This document shows positions 1 to 7,542 of a stretch of DNA of 64,000 nt, piece by piece (within the stretch, counting starts at the first letter, position 1; each line of letters starts with the position of its first letter). The stretch spans positions 3,318,523 to 3,382,522 of the forward strand of contig NZ_KB911579.1 in NCBI RefSeq assembly GCF_000383575.1, in the 5' to 3' direction. The translations under genes were made by a program, and so were the position numbers. Source of the DNA: Salinispora oceanensis (lineage in GTDB: Bacteria > Actinomycetota > Actinomycetes > Mycobacteriales > Micromonosporaceae). The notes under the pieces are model-generated. The model saw nothing but the letters and a program-made list of their open reading frames with translations, had not been told where the DNA came from and ran no database searches.

Positions 1-2
1 TC

Positions 3-779
3 GTGGTCGCGGGCACCCCCTCGGGAGTCACCCTGGCGCCGGAGGGGGGCGCACACCAGTCGACGCTCACCGCCAGCGTCGGTTTGGAGCTGCCCGGGGT
101 CACCTTCGTCGAGCCTGCCTACGCGACCACCCTGGACTGGCTGCTCTGTGACGCGTTGGGGCAGATCGCCGGGGGTACGGCGCCGGCCGCGACCGCCGCA
201 CCCGGGGAGGACGGCGGTTACTACTTCCGACTCAGTACCCGCCCGGTTGACCAGGCTCCGTTCGCGGCTGCCCGGAGCCGGATCGGCGACGCGGTGCTGC
301 GTCGGCAGGTGCTCGCCGGCGCCTACCGGCTGGTTGACGCCCACCAGGCGTACCCGCAGCTCGCCGACGCCCCGGTCGTGCAGCTCGCCGCCTCCGGTGC
401 GGTCCTGCCCGAGGTGCTCGCCGCCGCGGCCGAGCTGGCCGAGGAGGGGATCGCCGCGCACGTCGTGGATGTCACCAGCCTGGACCGCCTCTACCGGGCC
501 TGGCAGCGCACCCTGCGCCAGGGGGTCCGCACCGCCACCGTGCCGAGCGTTCCGGGCGCGCTCCGGTCGGCCTTCGTCGACCGGGTGCCGGTGGTCACCG
601 TGCACGACGCGGCGTCGCACGCGATGGCGTGGCTCGGCTCGGCGGTCGGCGCCCCGGCGGTGCCCCTTGGCGTGGACGAGTTCGGTCAGTCCGGCAGCGT
701 CGCCGAGCTGTACGAGCTCCACGACCTGCTGCCGGGCAGCATCGTGAACGCCGCCCTCGCCGCGCTCTCCCTGCGCTGA
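3..779 (+). CDS. Thiamine-diphosphate-dependent E1/transketolase-like enzyme, C-terminal part (cut by window edge)
   Basis: The frame is open to the left edge, so only the last 258 residues are visible and the GTG at 3 is unlikely to be the real start. The visible part resembles the C-terminal half of homodimeric pyruvate dehydrogenase E1 (AceE) or transketolase-like proteins. It has a pyrimidine-domain segment GVTLAPEGGAHQS followed by an FVEPAYATTLDWLL block, a YYFRLSTRP block, and then the alternating beta/alpha C-terminal transketolase domain ending near DEFGQSGSVAELYELH. Such enzymes decarboxylate a 2-oxoacid in the cytoplasm. The substrate cannot be read from this fragment. It ends next to a convergent gene with a hairpin between them. 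Confidence 0.7.
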   Translation: MVAGTPSGVTLAPEGGAHQSTLTASVGLELPGVTFVEPAYATTLDWLLCDALGQIAGGTAPAATAAPGEDGGYYFRLSTRPVDQAPFAAARSRIGDAVLRRQVLAGAYRLVDAHQAYPQLADAPVVQLAASGAVLPEVLAAAAELAEEGIAAHVVDVTSLDRLYRAWQRTLRQGVRTATVPSVPGALRSAFVDRVPVVTVHDAASHAMAWLGSAVGAPAVPLGVDEFGQSGSVAELYELHDLLPGSIVNAALAALSLR

Positions 780-785
780 CCGATC

Positions 786-819
786 GCTGACCGCCGGCCC
801 CTCCGGCGGGCCGGTCAGC
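786..819. terminator. Hairpin between convergent genes
   Basis: GCTGACC (786-792) pairs with GGTCAGC (813-819), with further GC-rich pairing and a small bulge inside. There is no T-tract. It lies just after the stop of the E1-type gene and overlaps the stop of the facing phosphoesterase gene, so it could serve both strands. Confidence 0.45.
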
Positions 820-2395
820 GGGTCGGAGTGGGGGTGACCGGGGCGGGGGCCCCGGCCTTCGGGTCCTCCACGATGTGCCGTTCGAGGTTCACCTGGGCTT
901 GGCCGGTGCCGCCGACAGTGATGTCGTCGTACGCCTGGAGCAGCTTCTCCTCGTCGAAATAGAGGACGGTCATCGACAGCGGGGTGGGCTCCTCGCCCTC
1001 CAGACCGCGCAGGCCGGCGCCACCGGTCGAGCCCTGCACCATCAGCAGGGTGGGGGTTTGGTCCGGCTGTTGGGGCAGCCGGTACACCTCGCGGTTGTGG
1101 GTGTGTCCGGCGAGTACCAGCGGGGTGGTGCCGGAGAGGGGGCCCGCCGAGGCGGGGTCGTGCACCAGCGCCAGGTCCACCGGCCGTGGTGCGCTACGAG
1201 CGGTGGCCGCCAACTGGTCACCGACGCCGATGAGCTGGTCGGCTGTCTCCCCGGTCAGGTTGCTGCCCGCCGGTGAGGTGCTCTTGTCCGGCGTGAAGCG
1301 CGGGTCCCCGATGCCGGCGAAGGTCAGCCCGGCGACGACGGCGGTCGTGTTGTCCAACACGATGGCGTTGCGCTGCTGGGCGACCGCTGCGGTCGTACCC
1401 CCCGAGTCGTGGTTGCCGCGGATGTAGACGTAGGGCTTGCGGAGGAGGCCGATCGAGTCGACGTAGTTCGCCTCCGGTTCGCTGCCCCAGTCGGTGATGT
1501 CACCGGTGTCGACCACGACGTCGATCCCGAACTGCTCCACCACGGTCTGGATGACCTGCCAGGCGGCCGGGTTCAGGTGCAGGTCGGAGATGTGCAGCAC
1601 CCGCGTGGTTCCGGGCTGCGGCTCGAAGACCGGCAGCTCCGAGACGGTGGTGTAGAGCTGGCTGACATTGCCGACCAGGCGCTGGAGTTGCTCGGCGTAG
1701 CGGGTGTAGTCGTTGGCGATCCGACGGGCGTCACCGACGAGTGCCGGCGCGTTGACCAGCAGCCCCTCGTAGCGGGGCTCTTCGATCGACTGCGGGCGCA
1801 GGGTGGCCGCCGCGGTGCCCAGGCTGCCGGTGACGATCACGAGCGCGAGCGCTCCCGCCCAGGCCGTACGGCGGGTGTCGCGGAACACCAGGAGGGCCAG
1901 CAGCAGGGTGACCAGCACCGTCGCGGCGACGGTACGGACACCGAGGCGCAGGATGCCCTCGCGGACGTCGTCCACGGCGGTCTGGCTGGCCCGGTCGAGG
2001 CTCTCCGGGTCGTGCAGCAGCGCCTCGGTGCGGTCCTGGTCGAGAGCGCCGAACTGTACGGTCAGCTTGGTCGGGCCGTCGTGGCTGTCGAGCAGCAGCG
2101 CGCCGAGCGGCGGTATGTCGATGGTGGTGCCGCCGTGCAGCGTCGGGGTTACCGTCAGATCCGCCTGAAACGGCCCGACCTCGGTGCTGACCCGGCCGCC
2201 GGCCAGGGTGCCGATCAACACCCCGGCCACGGTTATGGCGAGCACGGCCAGGGTCATCCCGACGGCGCGCAGCACCCGCCGGTGGGTCGAACGGCCGTCG
2301 GTTGGCCGGTGCCGCAGCCGGAACCGTCGGCTCCAGCCCGTCCCTGGCGGCTGGCCGCCTCGGCTGTCCTGCTGCTCGTTCTCCTGACCGTCCAT
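815..2395 (-). CDS. Membrane-anchored calcineurin-like metallophosphoesterase
   Basis: A 526-residue protein. A short basic cytoplasmic N-terminus is followed by a membrane segment around residues 43-65, a roughly 90-residue extracytoplasmic stretch, and two more hydrophobic segments around 155-200. The C-terminal half (about 265-480) is a metallophosphoesterase domain. All the metal-binding motifs are visible in order: HISDLHLNP, DTGDITD, GNHDS, ALVHDP and AGHTH. It probably hydrolyses a phosphoester outside the membrane; the substrate is unknown. The ATG at 2395 lacks a clear Shine-Dalgarno sequence, but CAGAAT sits 6 nt upstream, so the mRNA may be leaderless. The C-terminal tail is Pro/Thr rich. 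Confidence 0.85.
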   Translation of the reverse strand: MDGQENEQQDSRGGQPPGTGWSRRFRLRHRPTDGRSTHRRVLRAVGMTLAVLAITVAGVLIGTLAGGRVSTEVGPFQADLTVTPTLHGGTTIDIPPLGALLLDSHDGPTKLTVQFGALDQDRTEALLHDPESLDRASQTAVDDVREGILRLGVRTVAATVLVTLLLALLVFRDTRRTAWAGALALVIVTGSLGTAAATLRPQSIEEPRYEGLLVNAPALVGDARRIANDYTRYAEQLQRLVGNVSQLYTTVSELPVFEPQPGTTRVLHISDLHLNPAAWQVIQTVVEQFGIDVVVDTGDITDWGSEPEANYVDSIGLLRKPYVYIRGNHDSGGTTAAVAQQRNAIVLDNTTAVVAGLTFAGIGDPRFTPDKSTSPAGSNLTGETADQLIGVGDQLAATARSAPRPVDLALVHDPASAGPLSGTTPLVLAGHTHNREVYRLPQQPDQTPTLLMVQGSTGGAGLRGLEGEEPTPLSMTVLYFDEEKLLQAYDDITVGGTGQAQVNLERHIVEDPKAGAPAPVTPTPTR

Positions 2396-2568
2396 GCTGA
2401 AATTCTGACTCGCCCAGTCGAAAGGCTCGGGAAATCTGGGCCGGGTGTTGCCCGTTGCCGGATTTATCTGACCTAGCGACCAGCGTTATCTGACCTCGCT
2501 GTCGGATTTGTCCGGCTTCGTCGTCGGCTCAACGCGACGGAGCGGTGAACTTTGTCCCGCTCTCGCGG

Positions 2569-3738
2569 TCAGCTTCGTCCGGCTTCGCCGTCCGCGAACA
2601 CCAGGCGCAGGAGGCGATCGTCCTCCGCCACCGGAGCTCCGCGCCCGTCGTGGTTCGAGGTGCTCACCCAGAGCGAGCCGTCCGGTGCCGCGGCCACTGC
2701 CCGCAACCGGCCGTACCGGTTGGTGAGCAGGTCACGCGGTTGGCCGAGGAGCGTTCCGGTGGCGGTCAACTCGATTAGCCAGACTCGCTGTCCGCGGAGG
2801 CAGGCCGTCGCGAGGAACTGCTCGGTCCGAGCCAGCCCAGAACAGGAGGCGTCCGCTGGCGGCCACCAGACGATCGGGTCGACGTATCGGCTGTCGTCGG
2901 AGCGACCCTCGACCTCCGGCCAGCCGTAGTTGCCTCCCCGCTCGATCTCGTTGATCTCATCCCAGGTGTTCTGGCCGAACTCGACGGCGTACATCCGACC
3001 ATCGGCGGCCCAGGTGAAGCCCTGCACGTTGCGGTGGCCCAGCGACCAGACGGGCGAGTCGGGGAAGGGGTTGTCCGGTGCGGGCTCGCCCTCGGTGGTG
3101 ATCCGCAAGATCTTTCCACCGATCCGGTTGCCATCCTGCGCCTGCTCCCGGTCGCCGGCGTCGCCGGTGCTGGCGTAGAGCTGCCCGTCCGGGCCGAAGG
3201 CGAGGCCACCGCCGTTGTGGGTGCGCGCCTTCGGGATGCCGGTCAGGATCGGGTGCGGCGGCTCCCCGAGGGTGAGCCGGGCGATGCGGTTGTCCTGTTC
3301 GGCGGTGTAGTAGACGAAGACCGTCTGGTCCCGCTGGTAGTCCGGGGAGACGGCGATCCCCATCAGCCCGCCCTCACCACCCGCCGTCACCTCGGGGAGG
3401 GTCTGGACCACGGTCACCCGCAGTCCGTCGGCGTCGGACTCGGGCCCGACCTGGAGGATTCGGCCGGAGTCCCGCTCGGTCACCAGCGCGCCCCCGTCGG
3501 GGAGGAAGGCGATGCCCCACGGGACCCGTAGGCCCTTCGCCAACACGGTGGCAACCACCTCCGGCCCGGTGCTCCCCAGGCCGGTGCTGGTCGGGGTGGG
3601 GAAAGTGGGGGGTTCGCCGGCCGGGTCGGGCCCGGGCTCGCCAAAGCTGCAGCCGGTGGTGATCAGTAGCGCCACGCACGACGCCGCGAGGGTAGCCCGA
3701 AAGCGGCGGGTGCGCAGGTGCGCGGGACGGGCGCTCAC
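2569..3738 (-). CDS. PQQ-dependent glucose/sorbosone dehydrogenase family lipoprotein
   Basis: A 389-residue secreted protein. The N-terminus has an Arg-rich n-region, a hydrophobic core and a lipobox-like LITTGC, which predicts a lipid-anchored extracytoplasmic protein. The body is a six-bladed beta-propeller of the GSDH family. Visible blocks include VPWGIAFLPDGGALVTERDSG, GLMGIAVSPDY, HNGGGLAFGPDGQLYASTGD, SLGHRNVQGF and GGNYGWPEVEG. Family members oxidise sugars with PQQ, but many actinobacterial homologues have no known substrate. The start is a GTG at 3738. It points away from the 2-hydroxyacid dehydrogenase and follows no operon partner closely. Confidence 0.85.
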   Translation of the reverse strand: MSARPAHLRTRRFRATLAASCVALLITTGCSFGEPGPDPAGEPPTFPTPTSTGLGSTGPEVVATVLAKGLRVPWGIAFLPDGGALVTERDSGRILQVGPESDADGLRVTVVQTLPEVTAGGEGGLMGIAVSPDYQRDQTVFVYYTAEQDNRIARLTLGEPPHPILTGIPKARTHNGGGLAFGPDGQLYASTGDAGDREQAQDGNRIGGKILRITTEGEPAPDNPFPDSPVWSLGHRNVQGFTWAADGRMYAVEFGQNTWDEINEIERGGNYGWPEVEGRSDDSRYVDPIVWWPPADASCSGLARTEQFLATACLRGQRVWLIELTATGTLLGQPRDLLTNRYGRLRAVAAAPDGSLWVSTSNHDGRGAPVAEDDRLLRLVFADGEAGRS

Positions 3739-3818
3739 CGGGACCAGGGTAGCGGCCGGTGGGCCGGTGTGGGCCCCGGAAAAGGACGGGCCGGCCCGAG
3801 GCTCTATCGTCGGCGGGT

Positions 3819-4736
3819 GTGAAGGTGTGGATCCCCCATGAGCACGGCACGTCCCTCCTCGGTGACCTGCCGGCGGGTGTCACGGTGGAGGTGGCGGAGC
3901 CGGGCCGGCTCCCGTCCCCGGTGACCGACGTCCGGTTCTGGGTCCCACCGTTCCTGGCCGAGGCGGAGACCGCCGGCCTGTTGCGGGAGCTGCCAGATCT
4001 GGAAGTGGTGCAGCTGTTGACCGCCGGTGCGGACGCGTGGGCCGGCCGGATGCCGCCGGGCGTGACGCTCTGTGATGCGCGGGGAGTGCACGACCAAGCC
4101 ACCTCGGAGTGGGTCGTCGCCGCGATCCTGGCGCACCTGCGCTCCTTTCCCGCGCTGGTCCGGGCGCAGAGCCGTCGGGAGTGGGCATACCGCGAGGTGG
4201 CACCAACCAACGAACTGGCCGGCAAGCGGGTGCTGATCGTCGGCGCCGGCTCGATCGGCACGGCGCTCCAGGCACGCCTCGCCCCATTCGAGGTGGGCCT
4301 CACCCTGGTGGCCCGAACCGCGCGGTCCGGCGTGCACGCCGTCGCGGAACTGCCCCGGCTGCTGCCGGAGGCGGATGTGGTGGTGCTGCTGGTGCCGTTG
4401 ACCGAGCAGACCCGCGGGCTGGTTGACGAGGGCTTTCTCGCGGCGATGCGCGGCGGTGCCCTGTTGGTCAACGCGGCGCGGGGGCCGGTGGCGCAGACCG
4501 AGGCGCTCGTCGCCGAGCTGGGCACCGGCCGGATATCGGCCGTACTGGACGTCACCGACCCGGAGCCGCTGCCCGCCGACAATCCGTTGTGGGCGATGCC
4601 GAACGTGCTGCTCACCCCGCATGTCGCGGGCTCGGTTCAGGGCCTGCTCCCGCGGGCGTACGAGCTGGTGGGCGAGCAGGTTCGCCGCTTCGCCGCGGGC
4701 GAGTCGCCGACCAACGTGGTGGCGGAGGGCTACTGA
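3819..4736 (+). CDS. D-isomer-specific 2-hydroxyacid dehydrogenase
   Basis: A 305-residue NAD(P)-dependent dehydrogenase, probably cytoplasmic. The Rossmann motif appears as VLIVGAGSIG around residue 140. The catalytic Arg block is VNAARGPV, and the His block is LLTPHVAGS near residue 265. The substrate is unknown; the family includes glyoxylate/hydroxypyruvate reductases and phosphoglycerate dehydrogenases. I chose the GTG at 3819 because homology begins there (VKVWIPHEHG) and TATCGT lies 8 nt upstream, suggesting a leaderless transcript. An ATG-initiated extension upstream looks non-homologous. The 3' end overlaps the convergent PH-domain-like gene by 7 nt. Confidence 0.85.
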   Translation: MKVWIPHEHGTSLLGDLPAGVTVEVAEPGRLPSPVTDVRFWVPPFLAEAETAGLLRELPDLEVVQLLTAGADAWAGRMPPGVTLCDARGVHDQATSEWVVAAILAHLRSFPALVRAQSRREWAYREVAPTNELAGKRVLIVGAGSIGTALQARLAPFEVGLTLVARTARSGVHAVAELPRLLPEADVVVLLVPLTEQTRGLVDEGFLAAMRGGALLVNAARGPVAQTEALVAELGTGRISAVLDVTDPEPLPADNPLWAMPNVLLTPHVAGSVQGLLPRAYELVGEQVRRFAAGESPTNVVAEGY

Positions 4737-5119
4737 GTCGACAGGCCGGCCGGGTCGGGTGCGGGCCGCTCGGTGACCGCGACGAGCCGGGGCAGGTCGT
4801 CCCGGCGGACGGCGGGCAGCGTGACCGCCCGGCCGTCGGTGAGCCGAGCGACCGCCCGGCCAGCTGGGTCCGCGCCCAACTCGACGATCTGGTCCCAGCG
4901 GATGCGGTACTGGCCGGCGAGCGCCCGTAGGCACAGCCCCTGTGCGGTGACGTCGGTGCCGGCTCGCCAGGCCCATCCGCCGAGGAGGAGCGGCACGAGG
5001 AGCACCGGCAACAGGTACCACCGGGCGGCGGCCAGGGGGAGGGCGCCGAGGAAGGCGACCACCGCGGCTACCAGCAGGGCCTGGTTGTGCCGGAATCGGA
5101 GGGTGTCGGAGCTGCTCAC
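4730..5119 (-). CDS. Small membrane protein with PH-like domain
   Basis: A 129-residue protein. Two closely spaced hydrophobic helices (about residues 12-50, with ALLVAAVVAFLGALPLA and WYLLPVLLVPLLLGGWAW) are followed by a short cytoplasmic domain (about 55-115). That domain has the pattern TAQGLCLRALAGQYRIRWDQI typical of bacterial PH-domain proteins in actinomycetes. No enzymatic motif is seen. It starts with GTG at 5119 and overlaps the end of the convergent dehydrogenase gene by 7 nt. The function is unknown; the family assignment rests on general layout. Confidence 0.7.
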   Translation of the reverse strand: MSSSDTLRFRHNQALLVAAVVAFLGALPLAAARWYLLPVLLVPLLLGGWAWRAGTDVTAQGLCLRALAGQYRIRWDQIVELGADPAGRAVARLTDGRAVTLPAVRRDDLPRLVAVTERPAPDPAGLSTQ

Positions 5120-5210
5120 CCTGTGATGATCCCACCTGTTCCCCAGCGGTGTCAGGACGGGGCGGTCCCGTGCGCCGCGGTGGTGGCACGGTTGCGCACC
5201 GCCCAGAGTG

Positions 5211-5252
5211 CGGGGCTCCGACCCGCCGCAGAGGCGACGGGTCGGAGCCCCG
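5211..5252 (-). terminator. Strong hairpin downstream of the beta-helix gene
   Basis: A perfect 15-bp stem: CGGGGCTCCGACCCG (5211-5225) with its complement at 5238-5252 and a 12-nt loop. It starts 14 nt past the stop of the beta-helix gene. No T-run follows, as is common for actinomycete terminators. Confidence 0.65.
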
Positions 5253-5265
5253 TGTGGGTGCCGGT

Positions 5266-6666
5266 TCAGGCTGGGCAGTCGGGAACGTTGCCGACGCAGT
5301 TGTTGGGCCGGTTCTTGATGACGACGGTGCCGGTGGCGGTGTTCAGGTCAACCGTCCCACCGTCGTTGACGATGCCGCCGCCGTCGACCGTGGCGATGTT
5401 CTTCACCACCTGCGTGTTGAACAGCGTCACCATGCCCCCGGAGTTGTAGATGCCGCCGCCCTCCTCGGCCTGGTTGCCGATGACCTTCGTGTTGCGCATC
5501 ACCAGCACGCTGAAGTTGTACACGCCGCCGCCGAAGCTCGAGAGGGCGGTGTTGTCTTGGATAAGGCCATCCTCGACCACAGCGGTGGAGTCGGGGCCGA
5601 CGAAGAGGCCACCGGCAAACCCGGAGGAAGCGGTGTTGTTGGTGATCTTCACCCGCTTCAGGGTGAGCTGTCCGTCAACCTGGATCCCGGCAAAATTGCT
5701 CGAGCGGTTACCGGTGATCGTGCTGTCGACGACTGTGCCGATCCCGTCGTTGAGGATCAGCAGGCCGCCGGCTCCCCCGGAGTTGTTGTCGGCGATCAGG
5801 CTGTGCCGGATCGTCACGACGGCGGAGGAACCGATGCTCAACACACCGCCCACGGCGCCTGCGGTATTTGCCTTCACCGCTGCTTTCTCCAGAGTCACCC
5901 GCCCCCCGGAGTTGGCGATACCGCCCCCGGTGGCGATGGCGGTATTACGACTCACGGTGGTGTGTCGCACGGTGGTGACGCCGGCGCTGTAAATGCCGCC
6001 GCCGTCTCCGTTGGCGATATTGCGGGTGATGGTGCTGTGGTTGGTGGTGAGCGCCCCGCCGGTGTTGACGAGGATTGCGCCGCCGTCGGTATCGGCGTAT
6101 CCGCCGGTGATGGTGAGGTGGTTGAGGGTGAGGTCGCCGCCGACGTCGACGGTGAGGATTCTGAACTGTTCGACGGCGGCGGCGCGTTCGATGATGGTGT
6201 GCTTGCCGCCGTTGAGGGTGATGGGGGTGGTGATGGCGGGGAGGCCACTACCGTCGAGGTTGGCGGTGAGTAGGTAGGTGCACTTGCTGGCGAGGTCGAG
6301 GGTGGCGCCGCCGCGGGCGTTGGCGAGGGTGATCGCGGCGATTAGCTTGTCCGTGTCGCAGGGGACCGGGATGCCCTTCGATTCCTTGCCCCTGCCGTCG
6401 TGGGCGCTTCTGTCGCCCTTGGCTCGCTCGTCGTGGTAGTCACCTCCGGTGGAGGGGGTGCCCCGATGTCCCCCGGGCCGGTCGTCGCTACTGCTGATGG
6501 CGCGTCCGACCGCATCCCCGATCGGGGTGACGGTGATGCCGGCGGCGGTGAGGGCCAAGCCGGTCACCCCGGCCAGCCCGGCGGCCCACCAGCGCCGCCG
6601 TGACCTCGCCCGGTGCCCGCCTGGGCGGTCCGGTTCGGGTGTCTGGATGTGTTCCTGCTGGTTCAT
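5266..6666 (-). CDS. Secreted right-handed beta-helix repeat protein
   Basis: A 466-residue exported protein. After a polar, Arg-rich start (RARSRRRWW) comes one hydrophobic segment around residues 26-46, acting as signal or anchor. A charged Ser/Gly/Asp spacer reaches about residue 95. The rest is a run of parallel beta-helix coils with repeated GGGI, GGAI and N-T-A patterns, ending NRPNNCVGNVPDCPA. That Asn/Cys C-terminus is common in secreted beta-helix proteins of actinomycetes. Such folds bind or cleave polysaccharide or act as adhesins; no catalytic site is recognisable. I chose ATG 6666 over an upstream ATG (6711) because GAAGGA lies about 12 nt before it. Confidence 0.8.
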   Translation of the reverse strand: MNQQEHIQTPEPDRPGGHRARSRRRWWAAGLAGVTGLALTAAGITVTPIGDAVGRAISSSDDRPGGHRGTPSTGGDYHDERAKGDRSAHDGRGKESKGIPVPCDTDKLIAAITLANARGGATLDLASKCTYLLTANLDGSGLPAITTPITLNGGKHTIIERAAAVEQFRILTVDVGGDLTLNHLTITGGYADTDGGAILVNTGGALTTNHSTITRNIANGDGGGIYSAGVTTVRHTTVSRNTAIATGGGIANSGGRVTLEKAAVKANTAGAVGGVLSIGSSAVVTIRHSLIADNNSGGAGGLLILNDGIGTVVDSTITGNRSSNFAGIQVDGQLTLKRVKITNNTASSGFAGGLFVGPDSTAVVEDGLIQDNTALSSFGGGVYNFSVLVMRNTKVIGNQAEEGGGIYNSGGMVTLFNTQVVKNIATVDGGGIVNDGGTVDLNTATGTVVIKNRPNNCVGNVPDCPA

Positions 6667-7272
6667 CGCGGTGTCGGTGTCCTTCCCCCGTGAACGACGA
6701 GGAGCCATCACCCCGGTGGTAGCTGACCCGGGTGGGTTCCTCGGCTACCGAGCGGGCGGTAGCAGCCACCCCGGACGCTAAACCGACAAACAGGGCAATA
6801 GAACATGAACCCGAAAAACATGCCCAAAACAGACAAAGCTCCACAACGTTGGGAAGGGTGGCTGATGCCGGCGGTGCGCCGGGGTGGTCGCTGTCGTCCC
6901 CCGGGGCAGTCGACCGCCCCGGTCGGTCCGGTCGGTCTCGTCCTGGGTTGGTCGACGCGGCGGGCGCGACCCGCCCGGCGCGGGCCTTGAAGGAGGCCTC
7001 GGACTGTTGGCATCGAACGCGGCACGGGGTGTGACTTTAAGTTTGCGGCCGCGTGCGGTGCGAAACCATTCGAGAAAGGGGCGTTACGTAAAGTGTTCGA
7101 TCGACTGCCGAGTGGTTCAGCTTAAGGTTAATTAAGGTAATTCTAGGACGTTTCTATAGGTAGATTTATGTGAATGTCGGCCAGTGGGCGGTAGAGTTAA
7201 CTATCGGTGCGGCGGATGCGATTTCCGGCCTTTCCGCCGCGGCATTGCCGACCGGCAGACGAGGAGGACGAC
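6667..7272. other. 606-bp intergenic region with an AT-rich core
   Basis: No convincing gene. It separates the divergent beta-helix gene and the small secreted-peptide gene and must hold both promoters. About 6770-6850 and especially 7035-7205 are much richer in A/T than the surroundings. The latter contains a 10-bp-spaced direct repeat TTAAGGT (7122-7128 and 7132-7138), a CTAGG/ATAGG pair, and GTTAAC followed by TATCGG near 7196-7208, a possible -10 region. A frame with AAGGAGG at 6990-6996 would give only a short basic peptide and I do not call it. Confidence 0.6.
7122..7142. repeat. 10-bp-period direct repeat, candidate operator
   Basis: TTAAGGT occurs twice with starts exactly 10 bp apart, one helical turn, followed by AATT. 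It lies in the most AT-rich part of the intergenic region, about 130 bp upstream of the small peptide gene. The spacing suggests a tandem protein-binding site, but no binding factor can be named. Confidence 0.4.
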
Positions 7273-7431
7273 GTGACGATTCAGAAGGTCGTAAGACTGG
7301 TCGCTGTTGTTGTAATCGCCGTGACGGGGTTCGCGAATCCAACCGATCCAGGGGCTGAGCGGCAAGACAAGACCTCCGCCACCAACGGTGAAGCGCGGGT
7401 CCCGCTCGCCGAACCGTGCCCATGTCCGTAA
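7273..7431 (+). CDS. Small secreted peptide, 52 residues, unknown function
   Basis: GTG at 7273 is preceded by a very strong ribosome site, GAGGAGG (7261-7267), with a 5-nt spacer; this sets the start. The peptide begins with a short basic n-region and a hydrophobic core (VVRLVAVVVIAVTGFA) and a plausible cleavage after Ala-21. This leaves a mature part of about 31 residues that is polar and ends LAEPCPCP, with two Cys. I recognise no family. It could be a secreted signal, a small structural peptide or a modified-peptide precursor, but no modification enzyme sits beside it. The AT-rich upstream region suggests regulated expression. Confidence 0.55.
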   Translation: MTIQKVVRLVAVVVIAVTGFANPTDPGAERQDKTSATNGEARVPLAEPCPCP

Positions 7432-7542
7432 GGGTGTCCGGGCCGACAACCAGGTCCGCCCCGTCCGCCCGGTAGGCGGAGGGTCGGCTGACGTTCCCGG
7501 GCCCTCGGGGGGCGGTCCGCGAGGCCGCGCCCCGAATTCCGG

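Noticed and set aside
6488..6844. Minus-strand frame starting MELCLFWACF with a signal-like stretch
   Set aside because: It runs into the beta-helix gene in another frame, lacks a ribosome site and its tail is Arg/His-rich shadow sequence.
6990..7135. AAGGAGG followed by a TTG-start basic peptide
   Set aside because: TTG start, no conserved features, and the frame runs through the AT-rich repeat; more likely part of the regulatory region.
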